Positions 26,425 to 34,296 are shown, numbered from the stretch's first letter. The stretch: DNA of 64,000 bases from Candidatus Bipolaricaulis anaerobius (GCF_900465355.1 NZ_LS483254.1:186001-250000), one strand, 5' to 3'. A program made the numbers and translations. Notes: generated from the sequence alone by a model not told the origin.

Positions 26425-28470
26425 GTGATCGAACAGGTACGGAAGCGCGATGGGAGCGTTGTCCCATTCGAGCGAGAGAAGATCGCGTCCGCCATCGGGC
26501 GTGCCCTCGGCGAGGTGGGGCGCGGCGACGCGGACCTCGCGGCCCAACTCGCAGCCCGCGTCGAGCAGATGCTCTCCGGTCGGTTCGGCCCCCTGTTCGG
26601 TCCCCCCCACGTTGAGGAGATCCAAGACGCGGTGGAAGAGGTCCTCATGGCGGCCGGGCTCCCCGACGCGGCGCGGGCGTACATCGTCTACCGTCACCAG
26701 CACAAGCAGCTCCGGGAGATCAAGGAGCTCGTAGATCCCGAGCTCGTGGGGAGCTACCTCAACGGCCAGGACTGGCGGGTACGGGAGAATTCGAACATGG
26801 CGTTCTCCCTCCAGGGCCTGAACGTGTTCCTCACCGAGAAGATCATTGGCCAGTACTGGCTCACGAAGGTCTACCCGGAGCCGATCCGGAGGGCGCATGT
26901 CGAGGGGGACTTCCATATCCACGACCTCGGCACGCTCGGTCCGTATTGTGTGGGGTGGGACCTCGCGGATCTCCTCCGGCTTGGGTTCCGCGGGGCGCGG
27001 GGCAAGGTGGAGTCGCGGCCCCCCAAGCACTTCCGGGTGGCGTTGATGCAGGCGGTGAACTTCCTCTACACCCTGCAGGGCGAGGCAGCGGGGGCGCAGG
27101 CGTTCTCCGGCGTGGATACCCTCCTCGCCCCGTTCATCGCCGCCGATGGCCTATCCTATTCGGAGGTGAAGCAGGCCGTTCAGGAGTTCGTGTACAACCT
27201 GAACGTTCCCACCCGTGTCGGGTTCCAGACCCCGTTCACCAACGTGACCCTCGACCTCCGGCCGCCGCCGCACCTGGCGGGCCTCCCCGCCCTCGTTGAG
27301 GGCAAGGAGTTCGGGACCTACGCCGAGTTCGGGCGGGAGATGGGGATGTTCAACCGCGCCCTGGCCGAAGTGATGGCGGCCGGCGATGCCCGGGGCCGGG
27401 TGTTTACGTTCCCCATCCCCACCTACAACGTAACGGGTGACTTCCCGTGGGACGACCCGGACCTCGTCCCGTTGTGGGAGATGACAGCCAAGTACGGGAT
27501 CCCCTACTTCGCGAACTTCCTCTCCTCGGACATGAAGCCGGAGGACGCGCGCAGCATGTGCTGTCGGCTCAGGCTCGACGTGCGCGAGCTGCGCCGGCGG
27601 GGGGGAGGGTTGTTCGGGTCGAACCCCCTCACCGGCTCGATCGGGGTTGTGACCTTGAACCTGCCGCGGCTGGCATTCCTCGCGCGGAACGAGGGCGAGT
27701 TCTTCGATCGGCTGCGCGGGTTGCTGCAGGCCGCCGGCCGCTCGCTCATCATCAAGCGCAAGCTCCTGGAGCGGCTCACGGACCAGGGGCTGTACCCGTA
27801 CTCCAAGTTCTACCTGTCCTCGATCAAACAGGAGACAGGCGAGTACTGGGCGAACCATTTCTCCACGATCGGCGTGATCGGGATGAACGAGGCGGCCCTC
27901 AACCTCCTCGGGGTCAACCTCGCCCACGAGGAAGGGATCCGGTTCGCGCGCTGCACCCTCGAGTTTGTGCGCGAGACCCTCGTTCAGTTCCAAGAGGCGA
28001 CCGGGCACCTGTGGAACCTTGAGGCGACCCCCGCCGAGGGGACAGCGTACCGGTTGGCGATGCTCGATCAGAGGAGGCACCCCGGGATCCGGGTCGCCAA
28101 CGACCGCGCTGTGCGGGAGAAGGGAGCGGCCCCCTACTACACGAACTCGTCCCAGCTCCCGGTGGACTTCACCGATGACCTGTTCCGCGCCCTGCAGCTC
28201 CAGGAAGAGCTGCAGGCCCTGTACACGGGGGGGACCGTGTTCCACGCCTGGCTCGGGGAGCGGCTCCCCTCGCCCGAGTCGGTGAAGTCGTTCGTGGTGA
28301 AGGTGCTCACGAACTTCCGCATCCCCTACCTCACCCTCACCCCCACCTTCTCCGTGTGCCCCCACCACGGGTACCTCCCCGGTGAGAAGCGCTATTGCCC
28401 CCAGTGCGACGAGGAGCTCATCGTGCGCCATCAGAAGGCCCAAGGAGGCGTCTGTGTCCACGTACCGTGA
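26425..28470 (+). CDS. nrdD: Anaerobic (class III) ribonucleoside-triphosphate reductase, catalytic chain lacking the glycyl-radical tail
   Basis: Reduces NTPs to dNTPs under anoxia. GTG start with AGGAGG upstream. Residues 1-95 are an ATP-cone (VRKRDGSVVPFEREKIASAI). The barrel contains DFHIHDLG, the double cysteine in RSMCCRLRLD with GGGLFG and GSIGVVTLNLPR. Near the C-terminus is a zinc-site-like CPHHGYLPGEKRYCPQC. The protein ends 14 residues after the zinc site (GGVCVHVP) without the RVxGY glycyl-radical motif, which is encoded by the next, overlapping gene in another frame. Length of 681 residues is near the family norm minus the tail. Confidence 0.93.
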   Translation: MIEQVRKRDGSVVPFEREKIASAIGRALGEVGRGDADLAAQLAARVEQMLSGRFGPLFGPPHVEEIQDAVEEVLMAAGLPDAARAYIVYRHQHKQLREIKELVDPELVGSYLNGQDWRVRENSNMAFSLQGLNVFLTEKIIGQYWLTKVYPEPIRRAHVEGDFHIHDLGTLGPYCVGWDLADLLRLGFRGARGKVESRPPKHFRVALMQAVNFLYTLQGEAAGAQAFSGVDTLLAPFIAADGLSYSEVKQAVQEFVYNLNVPTRVGFQTPFTNVTLDLRPPPHLAGLPALVEGKEFGTYAEFGREMGMFNRALAEVMAAGDARGRVFTFPIPTYNVTGDFPWDDPDLVPLWEMTAKYGIPYFANFLSSDMKPEDARSMCCRLRLDVRELRRRGGGLFGSNPLTGSIGVVTLNLPRLAFLARNEGEFFDRLRGLLQAAGRSLIIKRKLLERLTDQGLYPYSKFYLSSIKQETGEYWANHFSTIGVIGMNEAALNLLGVNLAHEEGIRFARCTLEFVRETLVQFQEATGHLWNLEATPAEGTAYRLAMLDQRRHPGIRVANDRAVREKGAAPYYTNSSQLPVDFTDDLFRALQLQEELQALYTGGTVFHAWLGERLPSPESVKSFVVKVLTNFRIPYLTLTPTFSVCPHHGYLPGEKRYCPQCDEELIVRHQKAQGGVCVHVP

Positions 28471-28660
28471 AGATGAACAGGGGAACCTGATCCTAGACGA
28501 TGGGACCGTCATCCCGGAGGCGGAACGGGTGAAGGCGGAGGTCTACTCGCGCGTGGTGGGGTACCTGCGGCCGGTCGAGCAATGGAACATCGGCAAGCAG
28601 GCCGAATTTGCGGATCGGAAAGTGTTCCGGCTCGCCCCCGCGGACGACCGAACCGGCTAG
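28454..28660 (+). CDS. Separate glycyl-radical domain of class III ribonucleotide reductase
   Basis: A 68-residue protein in a frame different from nrdD, overlapping its end by 17 bases. The GTG at 28454 has a textbook AAGGAGG 5 bases upstream. Its C-terminal half, SRVVGYLRPVEQWNIGKQAE, is the NrdD glycyl-radical motif (the Gly of RVVGY is the radical site), followed by EFADRKVF. The N-terminal half is acidic. The natural reading is that it completes NrdD in trans and is activated by the adjacent NrdG. A simple frameshift is less likely because of the dedicated ribosome binding site. Confidence 0.85.
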   Translation: MSTYREDEQGNLILDDGTVIPEAERVKAEVYSRVVGYLRPVEQWNIGKQAEFADRKVFRLAPADDRTG

Positions 28661-28662
28661 CT

Positions 28663-29397
28663 GTGGAGATCGCCCATCTCCAACCCCTCTCCCTCCTCGA
28701 CTACCCGGGGAAGGTGAGCGCGGTGGTGTGGACGGTGGGCTGCAACCTCCGCTGCCCGTTCTGCTACAACGCTGAGCTCGTCCTGCCTGGGTTGGCGCAC
28801 GGCCTCCCCCGCCTTCCCCTGGAGGAGGTGGTCGCAGCCCTGACCGAGAGGGCGCGGTTCCTCGACGGGCTCGTCGTCACCGGGGGCGAACCGGCCCTCC
28901 ACCGCGACCTTCCCCTCCTCCTCAGGGAGGTGAAGGAGCTCGGCCTCCGCGTCAAGCTCGACACGAACGGGACCCGTCCCGCCGTCCTTCGCTCCTTGCT
29001 CGGAGACGGGCTCGTGGACTACGTGGCCCTCGACGTCAAGGCGCCGTTCGCGCGGTACCCCGAGTTCACGGGCCTTCTCCCCCTGCCCCATGTAGCGTCG
29101 GAGCCTGTCCCCGACGTCGTCACGCTGGTTCGGGAGTCGGTCGCTCTCGTTCGGGAGCGCGCCCCGGACTACGAGTTCCGCACCACGGTCGCTCCCGGGC
29201 TCGCTCCAGACGACCTGTTCTCCATCGCTCACGGGATCAGGGGTGCCCGGCGCTACGTGCTGCAACCGTTCTTCGTTCCAGATGGGAAGCGGCTTGTGGA
29301 CGAGGAGTGGCGGGGCCGACCAGCTCTCTCTTCAGACACGTTGCGGGCGCTCCTCCCCGAACTTCAGAAGAGCGTGCCGACCGAGCTCCGCGGCTAG
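28663..29397 (+). CDS. nrdG: Anaerobic ribonucleotide reductase activating protein (radical SAM)
   Basis: A 244-residue radical SAM enzyme that installs the glycyl radical. The cluster motif is CNLRCPFC near residues 25-32, preceded by LDYPGKVSAVVWTVG; the SAM-binding VVTGGEPALH follows, and DYVALDVKAP is typical of glycyl-radical activases. GTG start 2 bases after the radical-domain gene stop, so the nrdD, radical domain and nrdG genes form one tight operon. The stop overlaps the trpS stop (convergent) by 3 bases. Confidence 0.92.
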   Translation: MEIAHLQPLSLLDYPGKVSAVVWTVGCNLRCPFCYNAELVLPGLAHGLPRLPLEEVVAALTERARFLDGLVVTGGEPALHRDLPLLLREVKELGLRVKLDTNGTRPAVLRSLLGDGLVDYVALDVKAPFARYPEFTGLLPLPHVASEPVPDVVTLVRESVALVRERAPDYEFRTTVAPGLAPDDLFSIAHGIRGARRYVLQPFFVPDGKRLVDEEWRGRPALSSDTLRALLPELQKSVPTELRG

Positions 29398-30368
29398 TCG
29401 AGTCCCACCCGGGCTCGCACCTCGCGCATCGTCTCCCGAGCGATCGCCTGCGCCCGCTGGGCGCCGTGGGCGAGGATTTCGTCCACATCTCCGCGGGCGG
29501 CGAGCTCGCGGCGGCGCTCCCGGACCGGGCGCAAGGCGGCCATGAGGTGGGTGAAGAGGGCCTCCTTGAGGTCGCGGTAGAGGAGCTTCCCCACCTTGTG
29601 GTCGCGGCGGAACGCCTCCACCACCTCCTGTGGGGCCACGAGTTCAAGCAGGGAGAACAGGTTGGCGACACCGGGGGACATCCCCTGGCCCGGGGTGAGC
29701 CCGACGTCAGTCACCGCCGAGCGGACCTTCTTGCGGATGCTTTCCTCCGGCTCCATGAGGCCGATGTAGTGGTCGGGCCCGGCGGACTTGCTCATCTTCC
29801 GCTCCGGATCGGCGAGGGACATGATCCGCGCCCCCTCACCGAGGATCGGCTCCGGCTCGGGGAATGTTCCCCCGAACCGGAAGTTGAACCGCCGCGCGAT
29901 CCGCCGCGCCTCCTCCAGGTGCTGGACCTGGTCCTCCCCCACCGGGACGTGGTCGGCGCGGTAGAGGAGGATGTCCGCTGCCTGGAGGACCGGATAGTAG
30001 AACAGGCCACCGTTGATGAACTCCTGCTCCGCGGCCTTCTCTTTGAACTGGGTCATCCGGGTCAGGTCCCCGTAGGAGGCGACACAGCCCAGGATCCAGC
30101 ACAGCTCCGTGTGCTCTGGGACGGCGGACTGGACATAGAGGACAGACCGCTCAGGGTCGATCCCGCACGCGACGAGGTCGAGGGCGAGCTCCCGTCGCGC
30201 CGTGCGGAGCTCGGCGGGCACCGTGTCCTCGTTGGTGAGGGCGTGGTAATCCACGATGCAGTAGATGCAGTCGTTCCCCTGCTGGAGCTCGACCCAGCGC
30301 TCGATCGCCCCGAAGTAGTTCCCGATGTGGAGCTCCCCTGTTGGCTGGATGCCTGAGAAGATGCGCAT
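29394..30368 (-). CDS. trpS: Tryptophanyl-tRNA synthetase
   Basis: A 324-residue class I synthetase. MRIFSGIQPTGELHIGNYFG carries the HIGH-type motif (HIGN), and KMSKSAGPDHY is the KMSKS loop. The ATG at 30368 is the family start. A promoter-like TTGTGG-N17-TATACT lies on the minus strand (30383-30411), giving a leader of only about 8 bases. Positions 29650-30368 of the gene (first ~239 codons) recur as a truncated copy at 39150-39868. This copy is the complete, functional one. Confidence 0.97.
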   Translation of the reverse strand: MRIFSGIQPTGELHIGNYFGAIERWVELQQGNDCIYCIVDYHALTNEDTVPAELRTARRELALDLVACGIDPERSVLYVQSAVPEHTELCWILGCVASYGDLTRMTQFKEKAAEQEFINGGLFYYPVLQAADILLYRADHVPVGEDQVQHLEEARRIARRFNFRFGGTFPEPEPILGEGARIMSLADPERKMSKSAGPDHYIGLMEPEESIRKKVRSAVTDVGLTPGQGMSPGVANLFSLLELVAPQEVVEAFRRDHKVGKLLYRDLKEALFTHLMAALRPVRERRRELAARGDVDEILAHGAQRAQAIARETMREVRARVGLD

Positions 30369-30482
30369 GGATGATCGGCGGCAGTATAGGGAGCTTCGCG
30401 CCTGCCCACAAGAGACTCTCCTCGGCAACCAGCGGGACGGAGCCGAGTCGGGACTTGTTCGAGGAATGATCTGGTTGGACGA
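29650..30482. repeat. Duplicated block 1, copy A (trpS 5' part plus upstream region)
   Basis: This 833-bp stretch matches 39150-39982 at a constant offset of 9500 with no indel. I count 15 substitutions, about 98.2% identity. All 15 fall inside trpS and only two change the protein (Asp/Glu, Val/Ala). The noncoding ~115 bp upstream of trpS is identical in both copies. Confidence 0.97.
30383..30411 (-). promoter_or_regulatory. Probable trpS promoter
   Basis: On the minus strand: TTGTGG (-35, 30406-30411), 17-bp spacer, TATACT (-10, 30383-30388). Predicted transcription start is about 8 bases before the trpS ATG, with no Shine-Dalgarno. The same sequence occurs in the duplicated copy at 39883-39911. 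Confidence 0.6.
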
Positions 30483-30487
30483 GGTTC

Positions 30488-30544
30488 CTTGTTCTGAGTT
30501 GACTCTTGTTCTGACTTGACTATTATGATCTTACTAAATAATAG
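30488..30544 (+). promoter_or_regulatory. AT-rich promoter with tandem 17-bp direct repeat before the FNR-like gene
   Basis: CTTGTTCTGAGTTGACT (30488-30504) is followed at once by CTTGTTCTGACTTGACT (30505-30521); they differ at one base. The second copy ends in a -35-like TTGACT (30516-30521), with a 17-bp spacer and TAATAG (30539-30544). The stretch is strikingly AT-rich against its surroundings. An AGGAGGTGA lies at 30567-30575 and an imperfect dyad (ACCGA..TCGGC) at 30545-30560. The truncated regulator copy at 40 kb has lost this promoter. Confidence 0.65.
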
Positions 30545-30583
30545 ACCGAACGATAGGTCGGCCATAGGAGGTGACCGCGCAGG

Positions 30584-31279
30584 ATGACCGATCCGAACGC
30601 GAAGCCCTTCACTTGCACCTCCTGTGTGTCCCGCTCCAGGTGTGTCCTATCGGCAGTGGAACCCGAAGTCCTCGCGAGCTCAGCGTCACGCGTCCAGTGG
30701 GTCCGTTTCGAGAGGGGAGGGACGATCATCCACGAGGGGACTCTCTCCACGGGGTGGGCGATCCTGTGCCACGGGCGAGCCAGGCTCACCGTGAGCACAG
30801 AGAAAGGGAAGAGGCTGCACCTGCGTTTCTACGGCTCGGGCGAGCTCCTTGAGGCGTCGCTATCTGAACCTCACGGTTTCTCTGTGACGGCCGTAGCCCA
30901 TTGCACCATCGGGTTTGTCGCAAGAGAGCACGTCCTGGATCTTGGTCGGCGGTATCCTGAGTTGCTCTTCCAGGTCCACCAGCGGTTCGAAGAGACACAG
31001 CGTCATCTGGCAACGAGGCTGGTGGATCTCGCCTACGCCGGCACCCGGCAACGCCTGGTGCGGGTGCTCCTGGAACTCGGGGAGGAGCACGGGGCAGCGG
31101 AGGGAGGTGGGGTGCGGATCGACATCCCGCTTTCGCTCCGCGACCTGGCGGAGATGATCGGAGCAAGCCGACAAGCGACCTGCAAGGAACTCCAGCTGCT
31201 GCGTGCCAAGGGGTTGATCGAAGTTGTGTGGCCGAGGGTCTTCCTCTCGGACCTGGAGCACCTGCGCCAGCTCAGCTGA
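30584..31279 (+). CDS. FNR-like iron-sulfur transcription regulator (Crp/Fnr family)
   Basis: A 231-residue protein. The N-terminus carries Cys11-x2-Cys14-x5-Cys20, exactly the CX2CX5C spacing of E. coli FNR, and a central Cys107 (AVAHCTIGFV) sits where FNR Cys122 does. These four would ligate an oxygen-labile [4Fe-4S] cluster. Residues 25-120 form the cyclic-nucleotide-like beta-roll, then a dimer helix, then a winged helix (183-212, SLRDLAEMIGASRQATCKEL). The recognition helix is SRQATCKE rather than FNR's, so the DNA site should differ from TTGAT-N4-ATCAA. It lies directly upstream of paired palindromes and cassette A. Confidence 0.88.
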   Translation: MTDPNAKPFTCTSCVSRSRCVLSAVEPEVLASSASRVQWVRFERGGTIIHEGTLSTGWAILCHGRARLTVSTEKGKRLHLRFYGSGELLEASLSEPHGFSVTAVAHCTIGFVAREHVLDLGRRYPELLFQVHQRFEETQRHLATRLVDLAYAGTRQRLVRVLLELGEEHGAAEGGGVRIDIPLSLRDLAEMIGASRQATCKELQLLRAKGLIEVVWPRVFLSDLEHLRQLS

Positions 31280-31386
31280 CGAATGTCCTGCTCGCGGAAG
31301 GACCCTTGTTCCAGACTGCTCTTCGCCCTCTACCTACATTCGCCTCGGCGAACGCCGTCGTTCGCCAAGACGAACGGAATCGTTCA
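31017..31386. repeat. Duplicated block 2, copy A (regulator 3' part, operators)
   Basis: Matches 40050-40415. I see six substitutions in the coding part, all synonymous, three in the noncoding part and one 4-bp indel (CTAC at about 31334). The block ends just after the second operator palindrome; the sequences then diverge completely into two different cassettes. Confidence 0.95.
31347..31385. promoter_or_regulatory. Paired palindromic operators of cassette A
   Basis: Site 1 is GGCGAACGCCGTCGTTCGCC (31347-31366), a perfect inverted repeat. Site 2 is GAACGGAATCGTTC (31372-31385), also perfect. They share CGAACG-N3-TCGTTC. The centres are 22 bp apart, two helical turns, so dimers would sit on the same face. 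A possible promoter follows (TTGATC 31396-31401, TACTAT 31421-31426, 19-bp spacer), placing the sites upstream as for an activator. The FNR-like protein is the obvious candidate, by context only. Confidence 0.7.
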
Positions 31387-31462
31387 ACTTGGTGGTTGAT
31401 CGCGGGTTCAGGCTTTCGGATACTATATCATTCTTAACTCCAATGTGTGAAGGAGGTGAAGT

Positions 31463-31582
31463 ATGGTGTTTGATGTGCAAGAGCTGACAGTGGAGGAATT
31501 GAAAGCGCTGCCGGACTTAATCGGGGAACTGGCACTTGGCTGCGGCTACATCCTCTGTGGGGCTTGCGAGAAGCCGCAGTAG
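31463..31582 (+). CDS. Cys-containing precursor-like peptide of cassette A, 39 aa
   Basis: The ATG has a perfect AGGAGGTGA ribosome binding site. The N-terminal part is acidic and leucine-rich (MVFDVQELTVEELKALP, then DLIGELALG), as expected of a leader. It ends GCGYILCGACEKPQ with Cys27, Cys32 and Cys35. This leader/core layout, placed 65 bp before a SPASM radical SAM enzyme with a PqqD-like N-terminus, is that of a ribosomally made, post-translationally modified peptide (RiPP), probably thioether-crosslinked. I do not recognise the family. Confidence 0.8.
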   Translation: MVFDVQELTVEELKALPDLIGELALGCGYILCGACEKPQ

Positions 31583-31592
31583 CCACAGGACG

Positions 31593-31627
31593 AGCCGAGG
31601 CCACCGTAAGGAAGCGGTGGCTCGGCT
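31593..31627 (+). promoter_or_regulatory. Stem-loop between precursor A and its radical SAM gene
   Basis: AGCCGAGGCCACCG (31593-31606), an 8-base loop, CGGTGGCTCGGCT (31615-31627): 13 pairs with one bulged G. No T-run follows. Such a stem could protect or part-terminate the message so that more peptide than enzyme is made. A different stem occupies the equivalent gap in cassette B. Confidence 0.6.
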
Positions 31628-31646
31628 GTTGCAGGGGGGGAATCAA

Positions 31647-33032
31647 GTGGCAGAGAGGTGGCGGATCTGGCCAGCGCCGGGTGAGGGGCGGTTCATCGTC
31701 TTCGACACCGAAAGTCTGCGCTTCCTTGAGGTCGAGAGCAGGGTTGCCGAGATACTCGAGGGGGTAATGGAAGGTGCGCCGTATGCAAAGCTGGCGGCTG
31801 AGGCCCGCTGCTCGGAAAACGACATCTCGGCATTGCTGCTGCGCCTTCAGGGCGATTCAGCGCCAACGAACGAGGAGCCGGCGGGGCGCGTGCCAGCGCC
31901 TCTCGGCAAGCTTTCCCTCAATGTCTCGCATATCTGCAATATGCGGTGTTCATACTGTTATGCGAGAGGAGGGGACTACGGACACGGCCCCAGCTTGATG
32001 TCAGCGCAGACGGCTGTCGCGGCTTTGGAAGTAGTACGGGAGAGGTTTGGAGGCTGTCGGACGATTCAGTTCTTTGGGGGGGAGCCCCTTCTCAACTGGC
32101 CAGCGATACTCGCCGTGTGTGAATACATAGATGCTAACTGGCGGGATCTGCCTGTGCAGCCCCGCCTCGGCGTGGTTACCAACCTAGCCTACCTACCAGA
32201 CCAATTCGACAAGATAGTGAACCACTTCCAGCTTCATGTGACAGTAAGCCTGGACGGACCTGCGCAAGTAAACGATCAACACCGGCTTCTGCTGGATGGA
32301 GGAGGTAGCTACCGCGTGGTTGCTGAGAATATTCGAAGGCTGCAATCTGCAACATCGCAACCCCGTGCAGTTGAAGCGACGTTCACCATGGCCCATCGGG
32401 CACAGGGTTGGACTGGCGACACGTTGCGTGCGTTTTTTCAGGATACGTTTGACATCAGCGTAGTCCTCGTCGCACCTGCGTGGGACCCCAACCAGCCGGG
32501 TCTTGCCCATGAGCTGGCGCCTTTCGTTCGGGATCGAGTGACCTGTCTTGCGCCTGGGATCACATGCCGAGAGACGGTGGACCCATCAGGGTTGTTCGAC
32601 ATGCTCCCCCTCGCCTCGAAGAAGAACTCCCCATACTGGTGCGGGGCCGGGCTTGCCACGCTGACGGTGACTCCCGCCGGGGACATCTACCCATGTCAGC
32701 TGTTCCTCGAACGGCCCGAGTTCAGAATCGGAAACGTCCGCCATGGAACCTGGGATAGCGGAGTTGTGGAGCGGCTTCGTGGAAACACCAAGACAGCGGA
32801 TCACGTATGCCGAGCGTGCGAAGTAAGATGGGCATGCCGCGGCTGCATTGCAGTGGCGCTGGCCAGTCGAGGCACGCTGAACCCCCGCGATGAGAACTTC
32901 TGTAAGCTGATCAGGCAAGGAGCGGAAGAAACACTAAAAGGGTATAGGATCATACTGCTTTCCGATGGAGCGACAAGGCAGCGGGTACGAACCATCGTGG
33001 AACGGGCCTTCACCAGTCGAACTTATGCCTAG
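31647..33032 (+). CDS. Radical SAM/SPASM peptide maturase with PqqD-like recognition domain (cassette A)
   Basis: 461 residues from GTG 31647 (purine-rich GGGGGG before it); the longer frame would overlap the stem-loop and peptide. Residues 1-70 (RFIVFDTESLRFLEVES and following helices) look like a PqqD-type RiPP recognition element. The SAM cluster motif is CNMRCSYC (Cys97, 101, 104). The SPASM region near the C-terminus has CGAGLATLTVTPAGDIYPC, then CRACEVRWACRGC and a last Cys in DENFC, enough for two auxiliary 4Fe-4S clusters. Architecture is like ranthipeptide/SCIFF maturases. Less GC-rich than core genes, suggesting transfer. Confidence 0.87.
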   Translation: MAERWRIWPAPGEGRFIVFDTESLRFLEVESRVAEILEGVMEGAPYAKLAAEARCSENDISALLLRLQGDSAPTNEEPAGRVPAPLGKLSLNVSHICNMRCSYCYARGGDYGHGPSLMSAQTAVAALEVVRERFGGCRTIQFFGGEPLLNWPAILAVCEYIDANWRDLPVQPRLGVVTNLAYLPDQFDKIVNHFQLHVTVSLDGPAQVNDQHRLLLDGGGSYRVVAENIRRLQSATSQPRAVEATFTMAHRAQGWTGDTLRAFFQDTFDISVVLVAPAWDPNQPGLAHELAPFVRDRVTCLAPGITCRETVDPSGLFDMLPLASKKNSPYWCGAGLATLTVTPAGDIYPCQLFLERPEFRIGNVRHGTWDSGVVERLRGNTKTADHVCRACEVRWACRGCIAVALASRGTLNPRDENFCKLIRQGAEETLKGYRIILLSDGATRQRVRTIVERAFTSRTYA

Positions 33033-34296
33033 CCGGCTTGCTGGCTATCATCGGCTATTGGCGTTGCCGGCTTCCGTGGCTGCGGCGGCTCCGTTTGCGA
33101 CTTACCTTGCCGCTTCTTCTTTGACGTTGTTCGGTGACTCCTTGTTTGAGATGGCTGTGATCTGGCACATTATGGAGGCAACGGGTTCTGCTGCTGTAGT
33201 CGGGGGGGTCGCGGCTGCGATTCAGCTACCTGTAGCGCTGAGTGCGGCTTTCGCCGGCGTGTTGGCCGACCGCTGGAGCCGGAAGAAGCTGATCGTCTTC
33301 TCGAAGGTAGCGCGAGGGAGCGTCGTGGCCAGCGTCTTCCTCTTCTATCGGCTGGGGGTGCTAACACCCTGGCACCTGCTGGCAGTTGGCGTTCTCGACT
33401 CGTTTATCCAGGTTCTAGGCGGAGCCGCCAGCACGGCAGTGATCCCGAATCTCGTGGATAGAGAGAGGGTGATGACAGCTAACTCCTGGCTTGAGGGCAT
33501 ACGTACGGGCACCCCGATCGCTGCGCAGGGCTTGGCCGGGCTCATCATTGCTGCCACGGGGATTGCTGGAGCTGCTGGGATTACCTCAACGCTGTTTCTC
33601 GCAGGCGCAGGGTTGTTCGCTCTCATTGCTGATGTTCGGTACGGAGGCGGAGGGAGCAAGGGTAGGCGGCTTACTGGGAGGGTCTTTGCCGTGGAGTTCT
33701 GGAACGGCTTAAGGCAGGCGCTGCGCAGTAGAGCTGTCAGGTGGTTGATGCTCGTAGGTTTGGTAACGAACCTGCTTATTGCTGGACCAATCTTCGTTTT
33801 GATGCCGTTCTACGCGTCTACGGTGTTGGAGGCGGGAGCTTCAGGATACGGGTACATGAAGGCGGCGATGACCGTGGGCTCCCTTATCGGTGCTCTCGTT
33901 GTAGGGCGTTTCGGCAGACGGATGACAGTAGGGGCATGGCTCGGAGTGGGCATCGGTGTTCTCGGAGCGCTGCTCGCTTCTCTATCATTTTCGCCTTCTC
34001 TCTGGGTGGCGTGCATCCTTTGGGCAGTCGTGGGTATATGCCTGCCTATCGTCAACATACCGGTTTTCACTGCGCTGCAGTTGTCCACGCCTGATGACCG
34101 CCGGGCCCGGACGATGACCGTCTTCATGACTCTGGCAGGTGCTAGTACGCCAGCCTCGTTGGCCTTGGTTGGTCAAGCGGTGAGAGTGGCGGGGATCGAA
34201 GGGACGTTTCTTGCTACAGGCTTGCTGGTGACTCTGGTGGGCATCGGAGCGTGGATTTGGAGAACTCGGTTCGAAATTGCTGCTACGTCGTGGTGA
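33025..34296 (+). CDS. MFS transporter (cassette A)
   Basis: 423 residues, about 12 hydrophobic helices, major facilitator superfamily of the MFS_3/macrolide-exporter type. The loop 2-3 signature GVLADRWSRKKLIVFSK is clear. Start ATG 33025 overlaps the end of the maturase by 8 bases; a longer frame from 32965 is possible. In context it is the likely exporter, or self-protection pump, for the modified peptide. No fused peptidase domain is present. Confidence 0.88.
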   Translation: MPSRLAGYHRLLALPASVAAAAPFATYLAASSLTLFGDSLFEMAVIWHIMEATGSAAVVGGVAAAIQLPVALSAAFAGVLADRWSRKKLIVFSKVARGSVVASVFLFYRLGVLTPWHLLAVGVLDSFIQVLGGAASTAVIPNLVDRERVMTANSWLEGIRTGTPIAAQGLAGLIIAATGIAGAAGITSTLFLAGAGLFALIADVRYGGGGSKGRRLTGRVFAVEFWNGLRQALRSRAVRWLMLVGLVTNLLIAGPIFVLMPFYASTVLEAGASGYGYMKAAMTVGSLIGALVVGRFGRRMTVGAWLGVGIGVLGALLASLSFSPSLWVACILWAVVGICLPIVNIPVFTALQLSTPDDRRARTMTVFMTLAGASTPASLALVGQAVRVAGIEGTFLATGLLVTLVGIGAWIWRTRFEIAATSW

